From Agrobacterium tumefaciens (lineage in GTDB: Bacteria; Pseudomonadota; Alphaproteobacteria; Rhizobiales; Rhizobiaceae), in assembly GCF_013318015.2 (NCBI RefSeq), contig NZ_CP115841.1, positions 1,116,001-1,180,000 of the forward strand: 64,000 nt of DNA, written 5' to 3'. Shown here piece after piece: positions 25,497 to 35,650 of this stretch. The notes below the pieces were generated by a model that did not search any database, was not told where the DNA came from, and saw only the letters and a list, made by a program, of their open reading frames with translations. Each line of letters opens with the position of its first letter. Position 1 is the first letter of the stretch. The translations under genes were made by a program, and so were the position numbers.

Positions 25497-25970
25497 CTAA
25501 TTGCCCCCATCCACCATCTTGGCACGGGCCAAAGCATCCGCGAGATCGCTCCCGGCTATACCGGAATGTCCCTTGCACCACGCTATCTCGACGTTCGGAT
25601 TACAAAGGAGCAAACGATCCACATTCTGCCACAGACCGCCATCTGGTATCTGTCGTTTGCGTTTTCGCGAATCTGGATTGATGCGCTTCCACCCGTTGCT
25701 ACGCCAGATTTCGCGCCAGCGATGGCAACCTTCCATCACGTGAGCGGAGTCTGTCCAGAGCTTGGCTATTCGGCCTGGAGCCTGTGCATCGAGCCATAAA
25801 AGTGCATTCATGACCGCCATGACTTCAAACGAATTGTTCGTAAGTCCGATTTCCGCTCCTCGCGCAGCATGGATCTGCCGCTCGGTTTCAAACACGATGA
25901 ATGCCCAGCTTCCCGATAATGCTACAGGGTCGTATGAACCATCCGCGTAGATGACGAGTGGAGCAGTCAT
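25497..25970 (-). CDS. RNase H-like protein (RNase HI family)
   Basis: 157 residues. RNase HI fold with the four acidic positions visible: Asp in IYADGSY (about 10), Glu in NNSFEVMAVMNAL (about 49), Asp in LWTDSAHV (about 73) and Asp in GSDLADALA (about 144), plus KGHSGI before the last. The catalytic set is complete, so RNA/DNA hybrid cleavage is likely. Rhizobia usually have another rnhA, so this may be a second copy. Monocistronic. Confidence 0.85.
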   Translation of the reverse strand: MTAPLVIYADGSYDPVALSGSWAFIVFETERQIHAARGAEIGLTNNSFEVMAVMNALLWLDAQAPGRIAKLWTDSAHVMEGCHRWREIWRSNGWKRINPDSRKRKRQIPDGGLWQNVDRLLLCNPNVEIAWCKGHSGIAGSDLADALARAKMVDGGN

Positions 25971-26088
25971 GGAGCTCGTTTCCTTGCGTCAGAGGCGCTT
26001 GGAAAGAATGACAGCGCTTTCGGGTGTTTTCTGTAGATAGCTTGTACAATCATCTTATTCGAGTCAGATTCACGTCCAGGGATGAAAC

Positions 26089-26469
26089 ATGATCTTCAAA
26101 CGCATCGTCGCAGGAATAGTCGATCTCATCTTGCTCATCAGTGTGGCGTTTGCACCGACATTCATCGCCGCAGAGTGGCTACCGCAATATATGGACGCTC
26201 CAGCGGGGCAACCGCCGACACCTCTGATGGGTGTAACGCTTTTATGGCTGGCATCCGTGTTGTTTTGCTATTTCCCGGCCTTCGAAAGCAGCGCCTTCAT
26301 GGCAACTCCCGGAAAACTGCTAATGCGATTAAAGGTCGTCCGGCGCACCGGCGAAAGACTGACCTTTACGCAAGCGCTCTATCGCATGGTCTTCGGCCCG
26401 CTCGCAATATGGTTTCTGCCCTGGTACCGCGACCATTTCTCGGGTGGTGCTATTGTAAAGGACCGCTGA
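26089..26469 (+). CDS. RDD-family small membrane protein
   Basis: 126 residues with three hydrophobic segments. The RDD domain pattern is present, with KRIVAGIVDLILLISV near the N-terminus and TPGKLLMRLKVVRRTGERLTF in the loop. Members are inner-membrane proteins of mostly unknown function, some linked to ion or small-molecule transport. It stands alone. Confidence 0.8.
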   Translation: MIFKRIVAGIVDLILLISVAFAPTFIAAEWLPQYMDAPAGQPPTPLMGVTLLWLASVLFCYFPAFESSAFMATPGKLLMRLKVVRRTGERLTFTQALYRMVFGPLAIWFLPWYRDHFSGGAIVKDR

Positions 26470-26534
26470 GTTTGTGGTTGTGTGACTTCACATTCGGCCC
26501 CTCACCTTTCCCGTTTCCCATTACCATTCCCGTT

Positions 26535-27308
26535 TCAAGGACGGCGGCAGGTCAGGATGAAACGACGGTAGACGTAAGTTCGCAGCCTGTTGCGCAGGTT
26601 GGTGTTTTTCCGCTGCGCTCTCGCAATCGGGGCATGTGAGTGCAGTTCGATGCCGGTAAAGCCGGCGGCGATCAGGAGCGGCGTCAGCATCTGCGGGCGC
26701 AACCCCTGCCCGAACGGAAGCGCCTTCATGATTGCGGCATGATGGCTGCTTTGGGCACCATCGTAATTCTTGTCGGCCCCCACCGAAAGATCGATGAGCC
26801 GGATCAAAAGGCTGGCGAGACGCCCTGCCGGTTTTGGCGTTGCCCAGTCACCATCGAAAAACAAGAGCCGACCGCCCGGACGAAGCAGCCTGAACCACTC
26901 GCGGAAGGTCTCCTCAGGCTGCGTCAGTGTCCAGACCAGATGCCTGCAGATGATCGCATCATAGGACGCATCCGGCTCCATGGTGTTTTCGGCATCCGCC
27001 ATCACGAAACGTAGCCTTGGTTTTCCCGCATGTTTGGCGCGCGCTACGGATAACATCGCTTCTGAAAAGTCGAGTGCCGTGACCTCGTGGCCGAGATCAT
27101 GAATAAGCCGCGTCACCTCGCCGGTGCCACAGGCCAGTTCAAGGATATGTTTCGGCTCAGGTCCCACCAGGTCGCGGATCGGCTTCTGCCATGCATTGGC
27201 CTCGGCGCCAGCTGCTATCTTGTGTCCAAAGGCCAGATCGAAAGTTTCTGATCTTTTCGACCAATAATCGCGGATTTCCTCCTTGAGATCGAAGTTGCCG
27301 CCATCCAT
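26535..27308 (-). CDS. Class I SAM-dependent methyltransferase
   Basis: 257 residues. Rossmann-type methyltransferase with motif I LELACGTGEVTR, followed by ALDFSEAMLSVARAK and a later PGGRLLFFDGDW (Methyltransf_11/UbiE-like). The substrate is not recognisable. Cytoplasmic, no clear operon partner. The C-terminal 40 residues are basic. Confidence 0.85.
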   Translation of the reverse strand: MDGGNFDLKEEIRDYWSKRSETFDLAFGHKIAAGAEANAWQKPIRDLVGPEPKHILELACGTGEVTRLIHDLGHEVTALDFSEAMLSVARAKHAGKPRLRFVMADAENTMEPDASYDAIICRHLVWTLTQPEETFREWFRLLRPGGRLLFFDGDWATPKPAGRLASLLIRLIDLSVGADKNYDGAQSSHHAAIMKALPFGQGLRPQMLTPLLIAAGFTGIELHSHAPIARAQRKNTNLRNRLRTYVYRRFILTCRRP

Positions 27309-27486
27309 GGTCTATTCCTTTGACTACTCAAATCGCATCCGCTGCGGCGAATGACAGCTTGCTTCACAATGTGATGCCAAGTTAGCCCATGCGACATCGC
27401 TGGAAAATCAGAAGTCTGTCGCCCCAAGATATGGATCATAAAAAAACTATCTATTTCAACATATAAGTGCAGTTTCCTTATGTGAT

Positions 27487-29268
27487 TTATAACTCTCCTG
27501 ACGCCTCCCGGCGCCTTTGCTCGAGCTCTTCGCTATACCGCCTCAGCGTATGGCTTTCCGTCAGCAGGCCCACGGGTCGGTTTTCGATCTTGTCGTTGAC
27601 GACAACCAGCGCTTCGCTTTCCGTAGCATCGAAGGCTGCCGCCGCCTGACGTGCGTTCATCGCCGGCAGCAGCACGTCGTTCTTGTAATTGAGGTAGGTC
27701 TCGAGGCTGATCTTGGAGGGATCGCGATCCATCGGATCGGCGTAGATTTCCGGCACGAGGACCATTCCGGCATAACGCCCGTCGTCATGTGTCATGATAA
27801 CCCGCTGCGTCGAGCCTAGCGGAAACTTCTCCTTGAATGCCGGAAGTCCCATGCTGACATTGGCCTTGCGAATATCGGCGCGCATCATCTTGCCCACCGT
27901 CAGGTCGCGGATCCAGCCGATATCGTGGGCGCTGCGAATGCTTTCGCCCCGCAGGTGAAAACGCCAGGTGGCGAAGGAGTAACCGAAGGTGGTGCGTACC
28001 ACGAGCGATGTCGTGATGACGGCCGCCAGCACCAAAGCCGTGATCTGGAAGTCTCCGGTCAGTTCCAGCGCCAGAAACGTCATCGTCAGAGGACCGCCGA
28101 TAATGGCGGCGGCAAAAGCACTCATGCCGACCACGGCGTAGACCACGGGTGCTGTCGAGCCATAGCCGATATAGGGTGCGCAGAGTGCGAAAATCTTGCC
28201 GACCAGCGACCCCATGAACAGCGAGGCAAAAAACAGACCGCCGCGGAAATTCGAGCCGATGGAAATCGCGCTCGCCGCAGCCTTCAGCAGGAAAAGCCCG
28301 GCCAGCCCGTATATCGTCAGATCGGCATCGATGTTGAGATGGAGCGCACCGTGGCCGCTCGACAGGACCTGCGGTGAAATCAGCGCAAGTGCGCCCACCG
28401 CCACGCCACCGATTGTTGGACGCAGCCAGCCGGGAATGGCGCTTTTGCGGGCCGTTTCCTCGATAAGGGAGACCGTCTGCATCAGCACGATGCCGATAAA
28501 CGCACATACCACGCCGAGAAAGATGGCCGGTACATAATCCGGCGGCGTCACACGGCTGGCATCATAGATATCGATGGACAGGCCATGTCCGCCGATAAGC
28601 CCTGCCACGATGCTGGCAACCAGCGCAGAGACAATGAGCGGCGCGAGTGTCACGACGGTATAGGTGCCGATGATGAGTTCTATGGCATAGAATGCCCCGG
28701 TCAGAGGCGCGTTGAAGGCAGCGGCAATGGCACCAGCAGCACCACAGCCGACGAGGATGCGCATGTCTCCTCGTCTCAGCTTCAGCTTGATGCCGATCTT
28801 GGAGGCCACACCGCTGGCGATCTGCGTATAGCCTGCCTCAAGCCCGACAGATGCGCCGAAACCGTTTGAGACGATGTTCTGCACGCAGACGATGATGCTG
28901 TCCGTCAGCGAAAGACGTCCGCCATGCAGCGCATTCGCCTCGATAGGGTCGACCATCGGCTTTTTGCGGGTTTTCGAAAGAATGAAGAGGATCAGGCCGA
29001 GTACGATGCCGCCAATGACCGGCCCGGCAAGCACGATCCAGCCGGAAAGTTCACTGCTGCTCAGCCGCTCGACACCGAAGACCAGCACATGAAGGGCCGT
29101 ACTCAATCCGCCTATCAGCGCCACCAGAAGGCCGGCCGCAATACCGATGAGGACGGCGAGAGCCACCAGCCCCAGCTCGCCGCGCCGGAACATCGCCCGC
29201 AGGCGACTGGAGCGCAGATTGTCGAAGAAGCTCGCCATACTGGGTGCACGGAAAGGCCGGGTCGACAT
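27487..29268 (-). CDS. ClC-family chloride channel/antiporter with C-terminal CBS region
   Basis: 593 residues. About ten hydrophobic segments, with ClC hallmarks: the GLEAG variant of the GKEGP filter loop (ASVGLEAGYTQIASG), whose Glu is the gating position, and GCGAAGAIAAAFNAPLTGAFYAIE. From about residue 450 there is a cytoplasmic region resembling a CBS pair (QRVIMTHDDGRYAGMVLV ... ALVVVNDKIENRPVGLLTESHTLRRY). Probably chloride/proton exchange at the inner membrane. Followed closely by the MBL-fold gene, but its relationship to that operon is unclear. Confidence 0.9.
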   Translation of the reverse strand: MSTRPFRAPSMASFFDNLRSSRLRAMFRRGELGLVALAVLIGIAAGLLVALIGGLSTALHVLVFGVERLSSSELSGWIVLAGPVIGGIVLGLILFILSKTRKKPMVDPIEANALHGGRLSLTDSIIVCVQNIVSNGFGASVGLEAGYTQIASGVASKIGIKLKLRRGDMRILVGCGAAGAIAAAFNAPLTGAFYAIELIIGTYTVVTLAPLIVSALVASIVAGLIGGHGLSIDIYDASRVTPPDYVPAIFLGVVCAFIGIVLMQTVSLIEETARKSAIPGWLRPTIGGVAVGALALISPQVLSSGHGALHLNIDADLTIYGLAGLFLLKAAASAISIGSNFRGGLFFASLFMGSLVGKIFALCAPYIGYGSTAPVVYAVVGMSAFAAAIIGGPLTMTFLALELTGDFQITALVLAAVITTSLVVRTTFGYSFATWRFHLRGESIRSAHDIGWIRDLTVGKMMRADIRKANVSMGLPAFKEKFPLGSTQRVIMTHDDGRYAGMVLVPEIYADPMDRDPSKISLETYLNYKNDVLLPAMNARQAAAAFDATESEALVVVNDKIENRPVGLLTESHTLRRYSEELEQRRREASGEL

Positions 29269-29289
29269 GCTGTTCCTTTTCAGGCGGTA

Positions 29290-30120
29290 TTAGGGCGCTT
29301 CAATCTCGAGTTCGACTTCGAAACGCATCTGGTCGTAAGCCGGTTCAACATGATCAGGCGTTTCGCGCATCACCGTGTCATAATCGAGCGGAATGTGCAT
29401 ATGGGTCAAGATCGCCCTTTTGGGTGCAAATCTATCGATCCAGCCGAGCGCCTGTTCGAGCGAGAGATGGCTGGGGTGATAACGGTGCTGCAGCGCATCG
29501 ATGACGAGGACGTCGAGACCGGCAAGCTTGGGCACGCTTTCGACCGGAAAATCGCTGACATCGGTGCAATAGGCGACATTGCCAATCCGAAAGCCGAGCG
29601 AGTGCACGTCACCATGCTGCTGCATGTGCACGTTGAAAGGTATCGACCCGCCTGCCCCGTCGATGATCAGGGTCGCGTCGATATCGGCGATGATCCGCGG
29701 CTCGACGATCGGCGGATAATTGCTGCCCGGAGGCGTTTCCAGGCAATAGGCAAAACCATCCCAGATGCGCGCCATGGTGACTGGATCGGCATAGATCGGA
29801 ATGCGGCTCTGCTGAATGGCGAAATAGATGCGCAGATCGTCAATACCGTGCAAATGGTCGGCATGGGCATGAGTGTATAGAACCGCATCGACTGCCTCCA
29901 CTTTGGCGGCAATCATCTGCTCGCGAAAATCAGGCCCGGTGTCGATGACGACGGTGGTCTTACCGCCATCGGGTCCGATCTGCTCCACCATGAAGGCCGC
30001 ACGAGTACGCCGATTCCTGGGGTTTTCAGGATCGCAGGCGCCCCAGTCGCCGTTGATGCGCGGCACGCCGGGAGACGACGCACATCCGAGAACCGTAAAG
30101 CGGCGACGGTAGATTGCCAC
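29290..30120 (-). CDS. MBL-fold metallohydrolase (PhnP-like)
   Basis: 276 residues. Zinc motif THAHADHLHG, with further ligands in AYCTDVSDF and LTHMHI. The N-terminus GCASSPGVPRINGDWGAC is typical of PhnP/Lipoate-type phosphodiesterases. It is separated from tatD by two bases and continues the metG-tatD operon, an arrangement common in Rhizobiales. It may hydrolyse cyclic phosphodiesters; the substrate here is unknown. Confidence 0.88.
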   Translation of the reverse strand: MAIYRRRFTVLGCASSPGVPRINGDWGACDPENPRNRRTRAAFMVEQIGPDGGKTTVVIDTGPDFREQMIAAKVEAVDAVLYTHAHADHLHGIDDLRIYFAIQQSRIPIYADPVTMARIWDGFAYCLETPPGSNYPPIVEPRIIADIDATLIIDGAGGSIPFNVHMQQHGDVHSLGFRIGNVAYCTDVSDFPVESVPKLAGLDVLVIDALQHRYHPSHLSLEQALGWIDRFAPKRAILTHMHIPLDYDTVMRETPDHVEPAYDQMRFEVELEIEAP

Positions 30121-30122
30121 GC

Positions 30123-30905
30123 CTACACCCTTGTCATCTTCGAAAAGCAGCGGAAAGCATTCTCGGTGCTGATTTCGGCCATGCGCTCGAACGAGATGCC
30201 ATGTACCTCGGCCAGCACTTCCGCCGTGTTCACCACATAAGAAGGCTCATTGCGCTTGCCGCGCCAACGCTTGGGCGCGAGATAAGGCGCATCCGTTTCC
30301 ACCAGCAGACGGTTGAGCGGCACGGTGGCTGCAATATCGCGGATATCCTGCGATTTCGGGAACGTCAGAATGCCGGAAAAGGATACGTAACCGCCAAGTT
30401 CGACGCCGGTTTTGGCGAGATCGGGACCTGCGGAAAAGCAATGCAGAATAAAGGGAAAAGCACTCTTGTCGCTTTCTTCACGCAGAATCGCAGCCATGTC
30501 CTCATCAGCGCTGCGGCTGTGGATGACGAGCGGAAGCTTGGTTCTCCGCGCCGCCTCGATGTGGCGAACGAGGCCGGTCTTCTGGTCTTCCGGCTTTTGC
30601 GTGTCGTAGAAATAATCCAGCCCCGCCTCGCCGATCGCCACGATCTTGTCGTGGCTCTCGGCAAGCCGCACAAGCTCGTCGGCCGAAATGTCGAGTTCTT
30701 CGTCGGCATTGTTTGGATGCGTGCCGACCGAGCAGAAAACCGACGGATATTTTTCCGCAATCTTCAGAAGCTCGGGCAGACGGCGCACCCGGGTCGAGAT
30801 CGTCACCATCTGGGCAACGCCGGAAGCATGGGCGCGAGCGATGATATCGTCGCGCTCAGCCTCGAAATCGGGAAAATCCAGATGGCAATGCGTATCGATC
30901 AGCAT
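30123..30905 (-). CDS. tatD: TatD-family deoxyribonuclease/metal-dependent hydrolase
   Basis: 260 residues from ATG 30905 (a GTG at 30920 overlapping the metG stop would add five). Metal ligands are DTHCHLDFPDF at the start, GEAGLDYF near 90, and later HSRSADED, HCFSAGPD and ETDAPYLAP. TatD proteins are 3'-5' DNA exonucleases linked to repair. It is translated together with metG. Confidence 0.93.
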   Translation of the reverse strand: MLIDTHCHLDFPDFEAERDDIIARAHASGVAQMVTISTRVRRLPELLKIAEKYPSVFCSVGTHPNNADEELDISADELVRLAESHDKIVAIGEAGLDYFYDTQKPEDQKTGLVRHIEAARRTKLPLVIHSRSADEDMAAILREESDKSAFPFILHCFSAGPDLAKTGVELGGYVSFSGILTFPKSQDIRDIAATVPLNRLLVETDAPYLAPKRWRGKRNEPSYVVNTAEVLAEVHGISFERMAEISTENAFRCFSKMTRV

Positions 30906-30916
30906 GGTCGTCGCCT

Positions 30917-32467
30917 TCACGCTTCCGGTGCGACGTAACGCGGGAAGACCGGCTTCGGTGCCTCAAGCGGCGTTCCCTGAACCAGACGTCCGGCTTCGCC
31001 GAGTGCGGCAAAATCCCGTTTGTCGGCAGGGGCAGCAACGAGATCGAGCAGCTTCTCGCAGGATCCCGGCATGAAGGGCTGCAACAGAATGCCGATCTGG
31101 CGGACGACTTCCGCCGTCACATAAAGAACGGTGCCCATTCGTTCTGGGTCGGTCTTCTTCAGAGCCCACGGCTCCTGCGACGCGAAATAGCGGTCGGTTT
31201 CCGAAACGACGGCGATGATGGCCGCAAGCGCGCGATGGATGAGCTGCTTGCCCATTTCCTCACGGCAGAGTGCCAGAAGCCCGTCGGCGGAGGCGAGCAT
31301 CGCCTTGTCTTCATCGGTCAACGGCCCGGGCGTCGGGATCTGTCCGTCACAATTCTTGACGATCATCGACAGCGAGCGGCTGGCCAGATTGCCGATGCCA
31401 TTGGCAAGATCTGCGTTGATGCGGGTGGCGATGCCCTCTTCGCTATAGCTGCCGTCCTGGCCGAAGGAGACTTCGCGCATGAAGAAATAGCGGACCTGAT
31501 CGAGACCGAAATGGTTGACCAGATTGACCGGATCGACGACGTTACCAAGCGACTTAGACATCTTCTCGCCCTTGTTGAGCAGGAAGCCGTGCGCATAAAC
31601 CCGCTTGGGCAGCGGCAGCTTGGCGCTCATCAGGAAGGCCGGCCAATAGACCGCGTGGAAGCGAATGATGTCCTTGCCGATGATATGCACGTCGGCCGGC
31701 CAATATTTTGCGCGCGGACCGTTCTTGTCTTCGATGTAACCCGTAGCGGTAATGTAGTTGGTCAACGCATCGACCCAGACATACATGACGTGCTTCGGAT
31801 CATCAGGAACCTTGATGCCCCAGTCGAATGTCGTGCGGGAAATCGACAGGTCCTTGAGGCCGGATTTGACGAAGGAGATGATCTCGTTGCGACGCTCAGC
31901 GGGACCGATGAAATCCGGGTTCTCCTCGTAGAGCTTCAGCAGCTTGTCCTGATATTCCGAGAGCTTGAAGAAATAGCTCTCCTCCTCGACCCATTCGACG
32001 GGCGTGCCCTGCGGCCCATAGCGAACGCCGTCGGCGCGCACTTCCGTCTCGTCCTCGCCGTAATAGGCCTCGTCGCGCACTGAATACCAGCCGGCATAAC
32101 TGTCCTTGTAGATGTCGCCGCTGTCGGCCATCAGGTTCCAGATATTGCGCGAGGTCTCGTGGTGACGTTCTTCCGTGGTGCGGATGAAATCGTCGTTCGA
32201 GGCGTTGAGCAGCTTGCCCATCTCGCGGAACTGGTCGGAATTGCGCTGCGCCAGCTCTTCCGGCGAAATGCCTTCCGCCCGCGCTGTCTGCTGCATCTTC
32301 TGGCCGTGTTCGTCGGTGCCGGTCAGGAAGAAAACATCCATTCCGTCCAGGCGCTGAAAGCGTGCCATGGCATCCGTCGCAATCAGTTCGTAGGCATGGC
32401 CGATATGCGGCTTGCCGTTAGGATAGGAGATTGCGGTGGTGATGTAGAAGGGTGTCTTGTCTGTCAT
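30917..32467 (-). CDS. metG: Methionyl-tRNA synthetase
   Basis: 516 residues, class I synthetase charging tRNA-Met. The HIGH-type motif is [10 protein letters not shown] at 18-27 and the KMSKS motif is [11 protein letters not shown] near 300. Short form without the C-terminal dimerisation domain or the zinc knuckles of longer enzymes, normal for alphaproteobacteria. It heads the metG-tatD-MBL operon. Confidence 0.97.
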   Translation of the reverse strand: MTDKTPFYITTAISYPNGKPHIGHAYELIATDAMARFQRLDGMDVFFLTGTDEHGQKMQQTARAEGISPEELAQRNSDQFREMGKLLNASNDDFIRTTEERHHETSRNIWNLMADSGDIYKDSYAGWYSVRDEAYYGEDETEVRADGVRYGPQGTPVEWVEEESYFFKLSEYQDKLLKLYEENPDFIGPAERRNEIISFVKSGLKDLSISRTTFDWGIKVPDDPKHVMYVWVDALTNYITATGYIEDKNGPRAKYWPADVHIIGKDIIRFHAVYWPAFLMSAKLPLPKRVYAHGFLLNKGEKMSKSLGNVVDPVNLVNHFGLDQVRYFFMREVSFGQDGSYSEEGIATRINADLANGIGNLASRSLSMIVKNCDGQIPTPGPLTDEDKAMLASADGLLALCREEMGKQLIHRALAAIIAVVSETDRYFASQEPWALKKTDPERMGTVLYVTAEVVRQIGILLQPFMPGSCEKLLDLVAAPADKRDFAALGEAGRLVQGTPLEAPKPVFPRYVAPEA

Positions 32468-32571
32468 GACGGTCTATCGACTTTACAGGCTGTTTTTTGG
32501 ATAGACCGCTCTTAAACGATTGTTCGCAACAGCGAAAGCAAAAGCGTACGTTCCGTACGATCTCTTGGGTC

Positions 32572-33597
32572 TCACACGCCGCGAACATCTTCCAGAATGG
32601 AAAGCACCATCTGCTTCTTGTCGAGATTATATGCCTGCGCCACGGTAATTCGTTCCGAAAGCGTCGACGAAAGGCGCGCATGTTTCTCTGCCGCCGCGAT
32701 ATCACCGGCCATCGCCGCCGCTCTTGCACGCGCCATCAACTCCTCCGTCACGTGCTCCATGAAGAAGCCGAGAACGATATCGCCATCCTTCTGTGCCAGA
32801 ACTTCGGCAAGCTTGTGCATCTGCTTGCGTGCACCGGGCCCTTCGGCCGTCATGACGGAGGCGAGCGCCTCCACAATGTCGGAGCCGCCGTAATTCATCA
32901 GTTTTAACGCCTGCGCGACGCTGCCCTTGGAGGCGGAAAGCAACGCATCCCGCTTTTCGCCAGCCGGGCTGATACCGAGATGATCGAGCGACTGCACCAT
33001 ATCCGCATCCGAAAGCGGCAGCAGCCGGAGCGGCATGCAGCGCGAGCGGATGGTCGGCAGCAATTTGCCCGGCGCATGCGACAAAACGAGGAACATCGCC
33101 CGCTTTGGCGGCTCTTCCAGTATTTTCAGAATGGCGTTTGCGGCATTGCGGTTTAGATCGTCAGCCGGATCGATGATGACGATACGCCAATTGCCGGTGC
33201 CCGAGGTCTGCGAGAAGAAGTGCCCTGCCCGCCGCACCTCATCCACCGTGATGGCGGATTTCACGCGGCCGGTCTTTTCATCCGCCGGGCGGGTCAGATG
33301 CAGCAGATTATGCGACGCACCGGAGGTGATCTGCCGGCTGACAAGCGATTCCGTATCGGGATCGGCCAGGAAATCCGGTGCTGTGGCTGGATCGGGATGG
33401 GTAAGTACGTGGTTGGCGAAACGGAAAGCGAGTGTAGCCTTACCAATGCCTTCAGGGCCTTCGATCAGGATCGCATGGTGGCCCTTGCCGGAGCGATAGG
33501 ACTGCGCAAGAAACGCCTCCGCTTCGCCATGGCCGAAAAGCTTCGTGTTCTGCTGCGGCGCAATTGCGCCGTCGAGAACGCCCTGAACCTCACTCAT
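32572..33597 (-). CDS. holB: DNA polymerase III subunit delta prime
   Basis: 341 residues from ATG 33597 ([10 protein letters not shown]). AAA+ clamp-loader fold with [14 protein letters not shown], a delta-prime-like [23 protein letters not shown] segment and the sensor-like RSRCMPLRL. It is part of the clamp loader that loads the sliding clamp. Its start overlaps the end of tmk by eight bases; tmk-holB is a conserved pair. Confidence 0.95.
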   Translation of the reverse strand: MSEVQGVLDGAIAPQQNTKLFGHGEAEAFLAQSYRSGKGHHAILIEGPEGIGKATLAFRFANHVLTHPDPATAPDFLADPDTESLVSRQITSGASHNLLHLTRPADEKTGRVKSAITVDEVRRAGHFFSQTSGTGNWRIVIIDPADDLNRNAANAILKILEEPPKRAMFLVLSHAPGKLLPTIRSRCMPLRLLPLSDADMVQSLDHLGISPAGEKRDALLSASKGSVAQALKLMNYGGSDIVEALASVMTAEGPGARKQMHKLAEVLAQKDGDIVLGFFMEHVTEELMARARAAAMAGDIAAAEKHARLSSTLSERITVAQAYNLDKKQMVLSILEDVRGV

Positions 33598-34270
33598 GCG
33601 CCGTGCCCGCCGCAGTCTCCAGCCGCTCGAGCAAAGGCTCGACAAATGACATGACGTCTTCCGTCACTTTTTCTTCCGGCTGATCGGCATTGACGATCCG
33701 ACAACGACGCGGCTCGGCAAGCGCAATATCCAGATAGGCTTCACGCCGCTTCTCGTGGGTCTCGATTTCCTCTTTTTCGAAACGGTCCGGTGCGGCACCC
33801 TCATCCGCACGCTTTCTGGCCCGGGCAAGGCCCTTTTCGGCGGCGATATCGAAGATCAACGTCAGTTCCGGTACGACGCCATCAATAGCAACGCGTTGCA
33901 GCGTCTCGATGAAATCCGGCTCCAGATTGCCGGTCGTACCCTGATAGACACGTGAGGAATCAAGAAACCGGTCACAAAGCACGATTGCGCCACGTTCCAG
34001 TGCCGGGCGAATGACCTCCTCGACATGATCGTTGCGCGCTGCCGCAAACAGGATTGCCTCCATGCGCACGCCGAAGGATTCGGCAGCACCCGACAGCAGA
34101 ACATGGCGAACGGCCTCCGCCCCCGGTGAACCGCCCGGCTCACGGGTTACGACAACATCGAAACCACGGTCGCGAAGCGCCTCGGCAAGCGTGCGAATCT
34201 GCGTCGACTTGCCAGCGCCTTCGCCGCCCTCGAAGCTGATGAACAATCCGGTCTTTTCGGCCAATGTCAC
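33590..34270 (-). CDS. tmk: Thymidylate kinase
   Basis: 226 residues. P-loop [11 protein letters not shown] at about 14-24, DR motif [10 protein letters not shown], lid region with [12 protein letters not shown]. Phosphorylates dTMP to dTDP. Overlaps holB and lies downstream of the D,D-carboxypeptidase homologue. Confidence 0.96.
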   Translation of the reverse strand: MTLAEKTGLFISFEGGEGAGKSTQIRTLAEALRDRGFDVVVTREPGGSPGAEAVRHVLLSGAAESFGVRMEAILFAAARNDHVEEVIRPALERGAIVLCDRFLDSSRVYQGTTGNLEPDFIETLQRVAIDGVVPELTLIFDIAAEKGLARARKRADEGAAPDRFEKEEIETHEKRREAYLDIALAEPRRCRIVNADQPEEKVTEDVMSFVEPLLERLETAAGTAHE

Positions 34271-34401
34271 GTCCTGTGAGGAATTCTCAGAAATATCGAA
34301 ATGCCTGTTTACAGCATCGAACCGAAAAGTGTGAAGCGCTTTTCAGAAAATCCGGTGTCTGAACAAAAGCATAGGGAAAGTTGCGGCTTGCGGGATAGGC
34401 A

Positions 34402-35574
34402 TCAGAGCCAGAACAGCAGCAATTCCTTGAGCGCCCCGGCTGCATTCTGCGTCAACGTGCCCTTGCCGACTGCCGTTCTCGTATAAAGCGGCACTTCCCG
34501 CAACAGTCTTTCGCCCGAAAAAACCTTGAGTGTGCCGACATTCGCACCAGTGTCGAGCGGTGCATTGAGCGGCCAGCGATAGACGATCCGCCCGGAAATA
34601 CGCTCGGGATTATTGACCGGTACCAGCACGCTGACATCTTCCCGGGGCGACAGGTCTATATGCGAGACATCGCCACCGTAGACGCTGACTGAACCGACGG
34701 CTTCGTCCTTTGCAAAAAGATGGCGTTTTTCGAAGGCCGTCAGCCCCCAGTCAACCACCCGGCGTGCTTCGTCCTGCCGCGTCTTGTCGTCAGCGATGCC
34801 GCCAAGCGCCAGATAGACCCGGCGCCCTTCCCGCTCTGCCGACACGACCGCTGCGAAACCGCTGCCTTCCGCAAAACCAAGCCCGAGACCGTCTATGCCG
34901 TTACCCAGCAGCGAGTTCTTGTTGCGCTGGAAAATCCGGTTCCATTCGAAATCCGGCTTGGTGAAAAGCCCATAGCGATCGGGATAGGTATCGCGCAGAT
35001 GCTGGGCGAGAAGCACCATATCCTTCGCGGTCGTCTGGTTGCCCGGATCGGGAAGACCCGTCGAATTGGCAAAGACACTGCGGTTCATGCCGAGTTCGCC
35101 GGCTCTCACCGTCATGCGCTTGGCGAAAGCGGAGTCGGAGCCTGCCATGCCTTCGGCGACAATGATGCAGCCATCATTGGCGTTCTGCACGATAATTCCC
35201 GTCAGAAGATCGTTGACGCTGACGGAAGATTTCAGCGCTGCAAACATGGTCGAGGTCCGCGACGGCGCACCACCCGTGCGCCAGGCATATTCAGAAACGG
35301 GATAAGCTGTCTCGGGCGTTACCTGCCCTTTGGCCAGCGCATCCAGCATCACCTCCACAGTCATCAGCTTGGCAAGCGAAGCGGGCGGAAAGGATTGATT
35401 TTCATTCTGGGAAAGCAGCACCGTGCCGGTTTCGGCATCGATCATATAGGCCTGTTCGGCCTTGGCGATAAAAGGTGCTGTTTGCGTTTGCGCTTGCGCC
35501 GGACCGTTACCGAAAAACGCAAATGCGAGCGCTGCCGCGACCGGGAGAAAAGAACGATGAATGGCCTTGTGCAT
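34402..35574 (-). CDS. D-alanyl-D-alanine carboxypeptidase (S11, DacC/DacF-like) lacking canonical motifs II and III
   Basis: 390 residues from ATG 35574 (MHKAIHRSFLPV), with a Sec signal peptide ending near GPAQA. Peptidase S11 domain, then a beta-rich PBP5-type C-terminal domain (YRWPLNAPLDTGANVG) and a hydrophobic end that could anchor it. Motif I is intact (PASLAKLM, Ser and Lys). Motif II reads NAN instead of SxN, and at the motif III position GIDGLGLGF replaces GIDGLKTGx, so KTG is absent. Activity is doubtful; it may bind or scaffold peptidoglycan. Periplasmic. A canonical paralogue is at 39706-41220. Confidence 0.9.
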   Translation of the reverse strand: MHKAIHRSFLPVAAALAFAFFGNGPAQAQTQTAPFIAKAEQAYMIDAETGTVLLSQNENQSFPPASLAKLMTVEVMLDALAKGQVTPETAYPVSEYAWRTGGAPSRTSTMFAALKSSVSVNDLLTGIIVQNANDGCIIVAEGMAGSDSAFAKRMTVRAGELGMNRSVFANSTGLPDPGNQTTAKDMVLLAQHLRDTYPDRYGLFTKPDFEWNRIFQRNKNSLLGNGIDGLGLGFAEGSGFAAVVSAEREGRRVYLALGGIADDKTRQDEARRVVDWGLTAFEKRHLFAKDEAVGSVSVYGGDVSHIDLSPREDVSVLVPVNNPERISGRIVYRWPLNAPLDTGANVGTLKVFSGERLLREVPLYTRTAVGKGTLTQNAAGALKELLLFWL

Positions 35575-35650
35575 GAAACCGCCCAGCTTTCCCTGCCGCA
35601 ACCCGCCGCTCGCGACGAAAACGCAAGTCAGCCATAAACTCTTCAACCCG

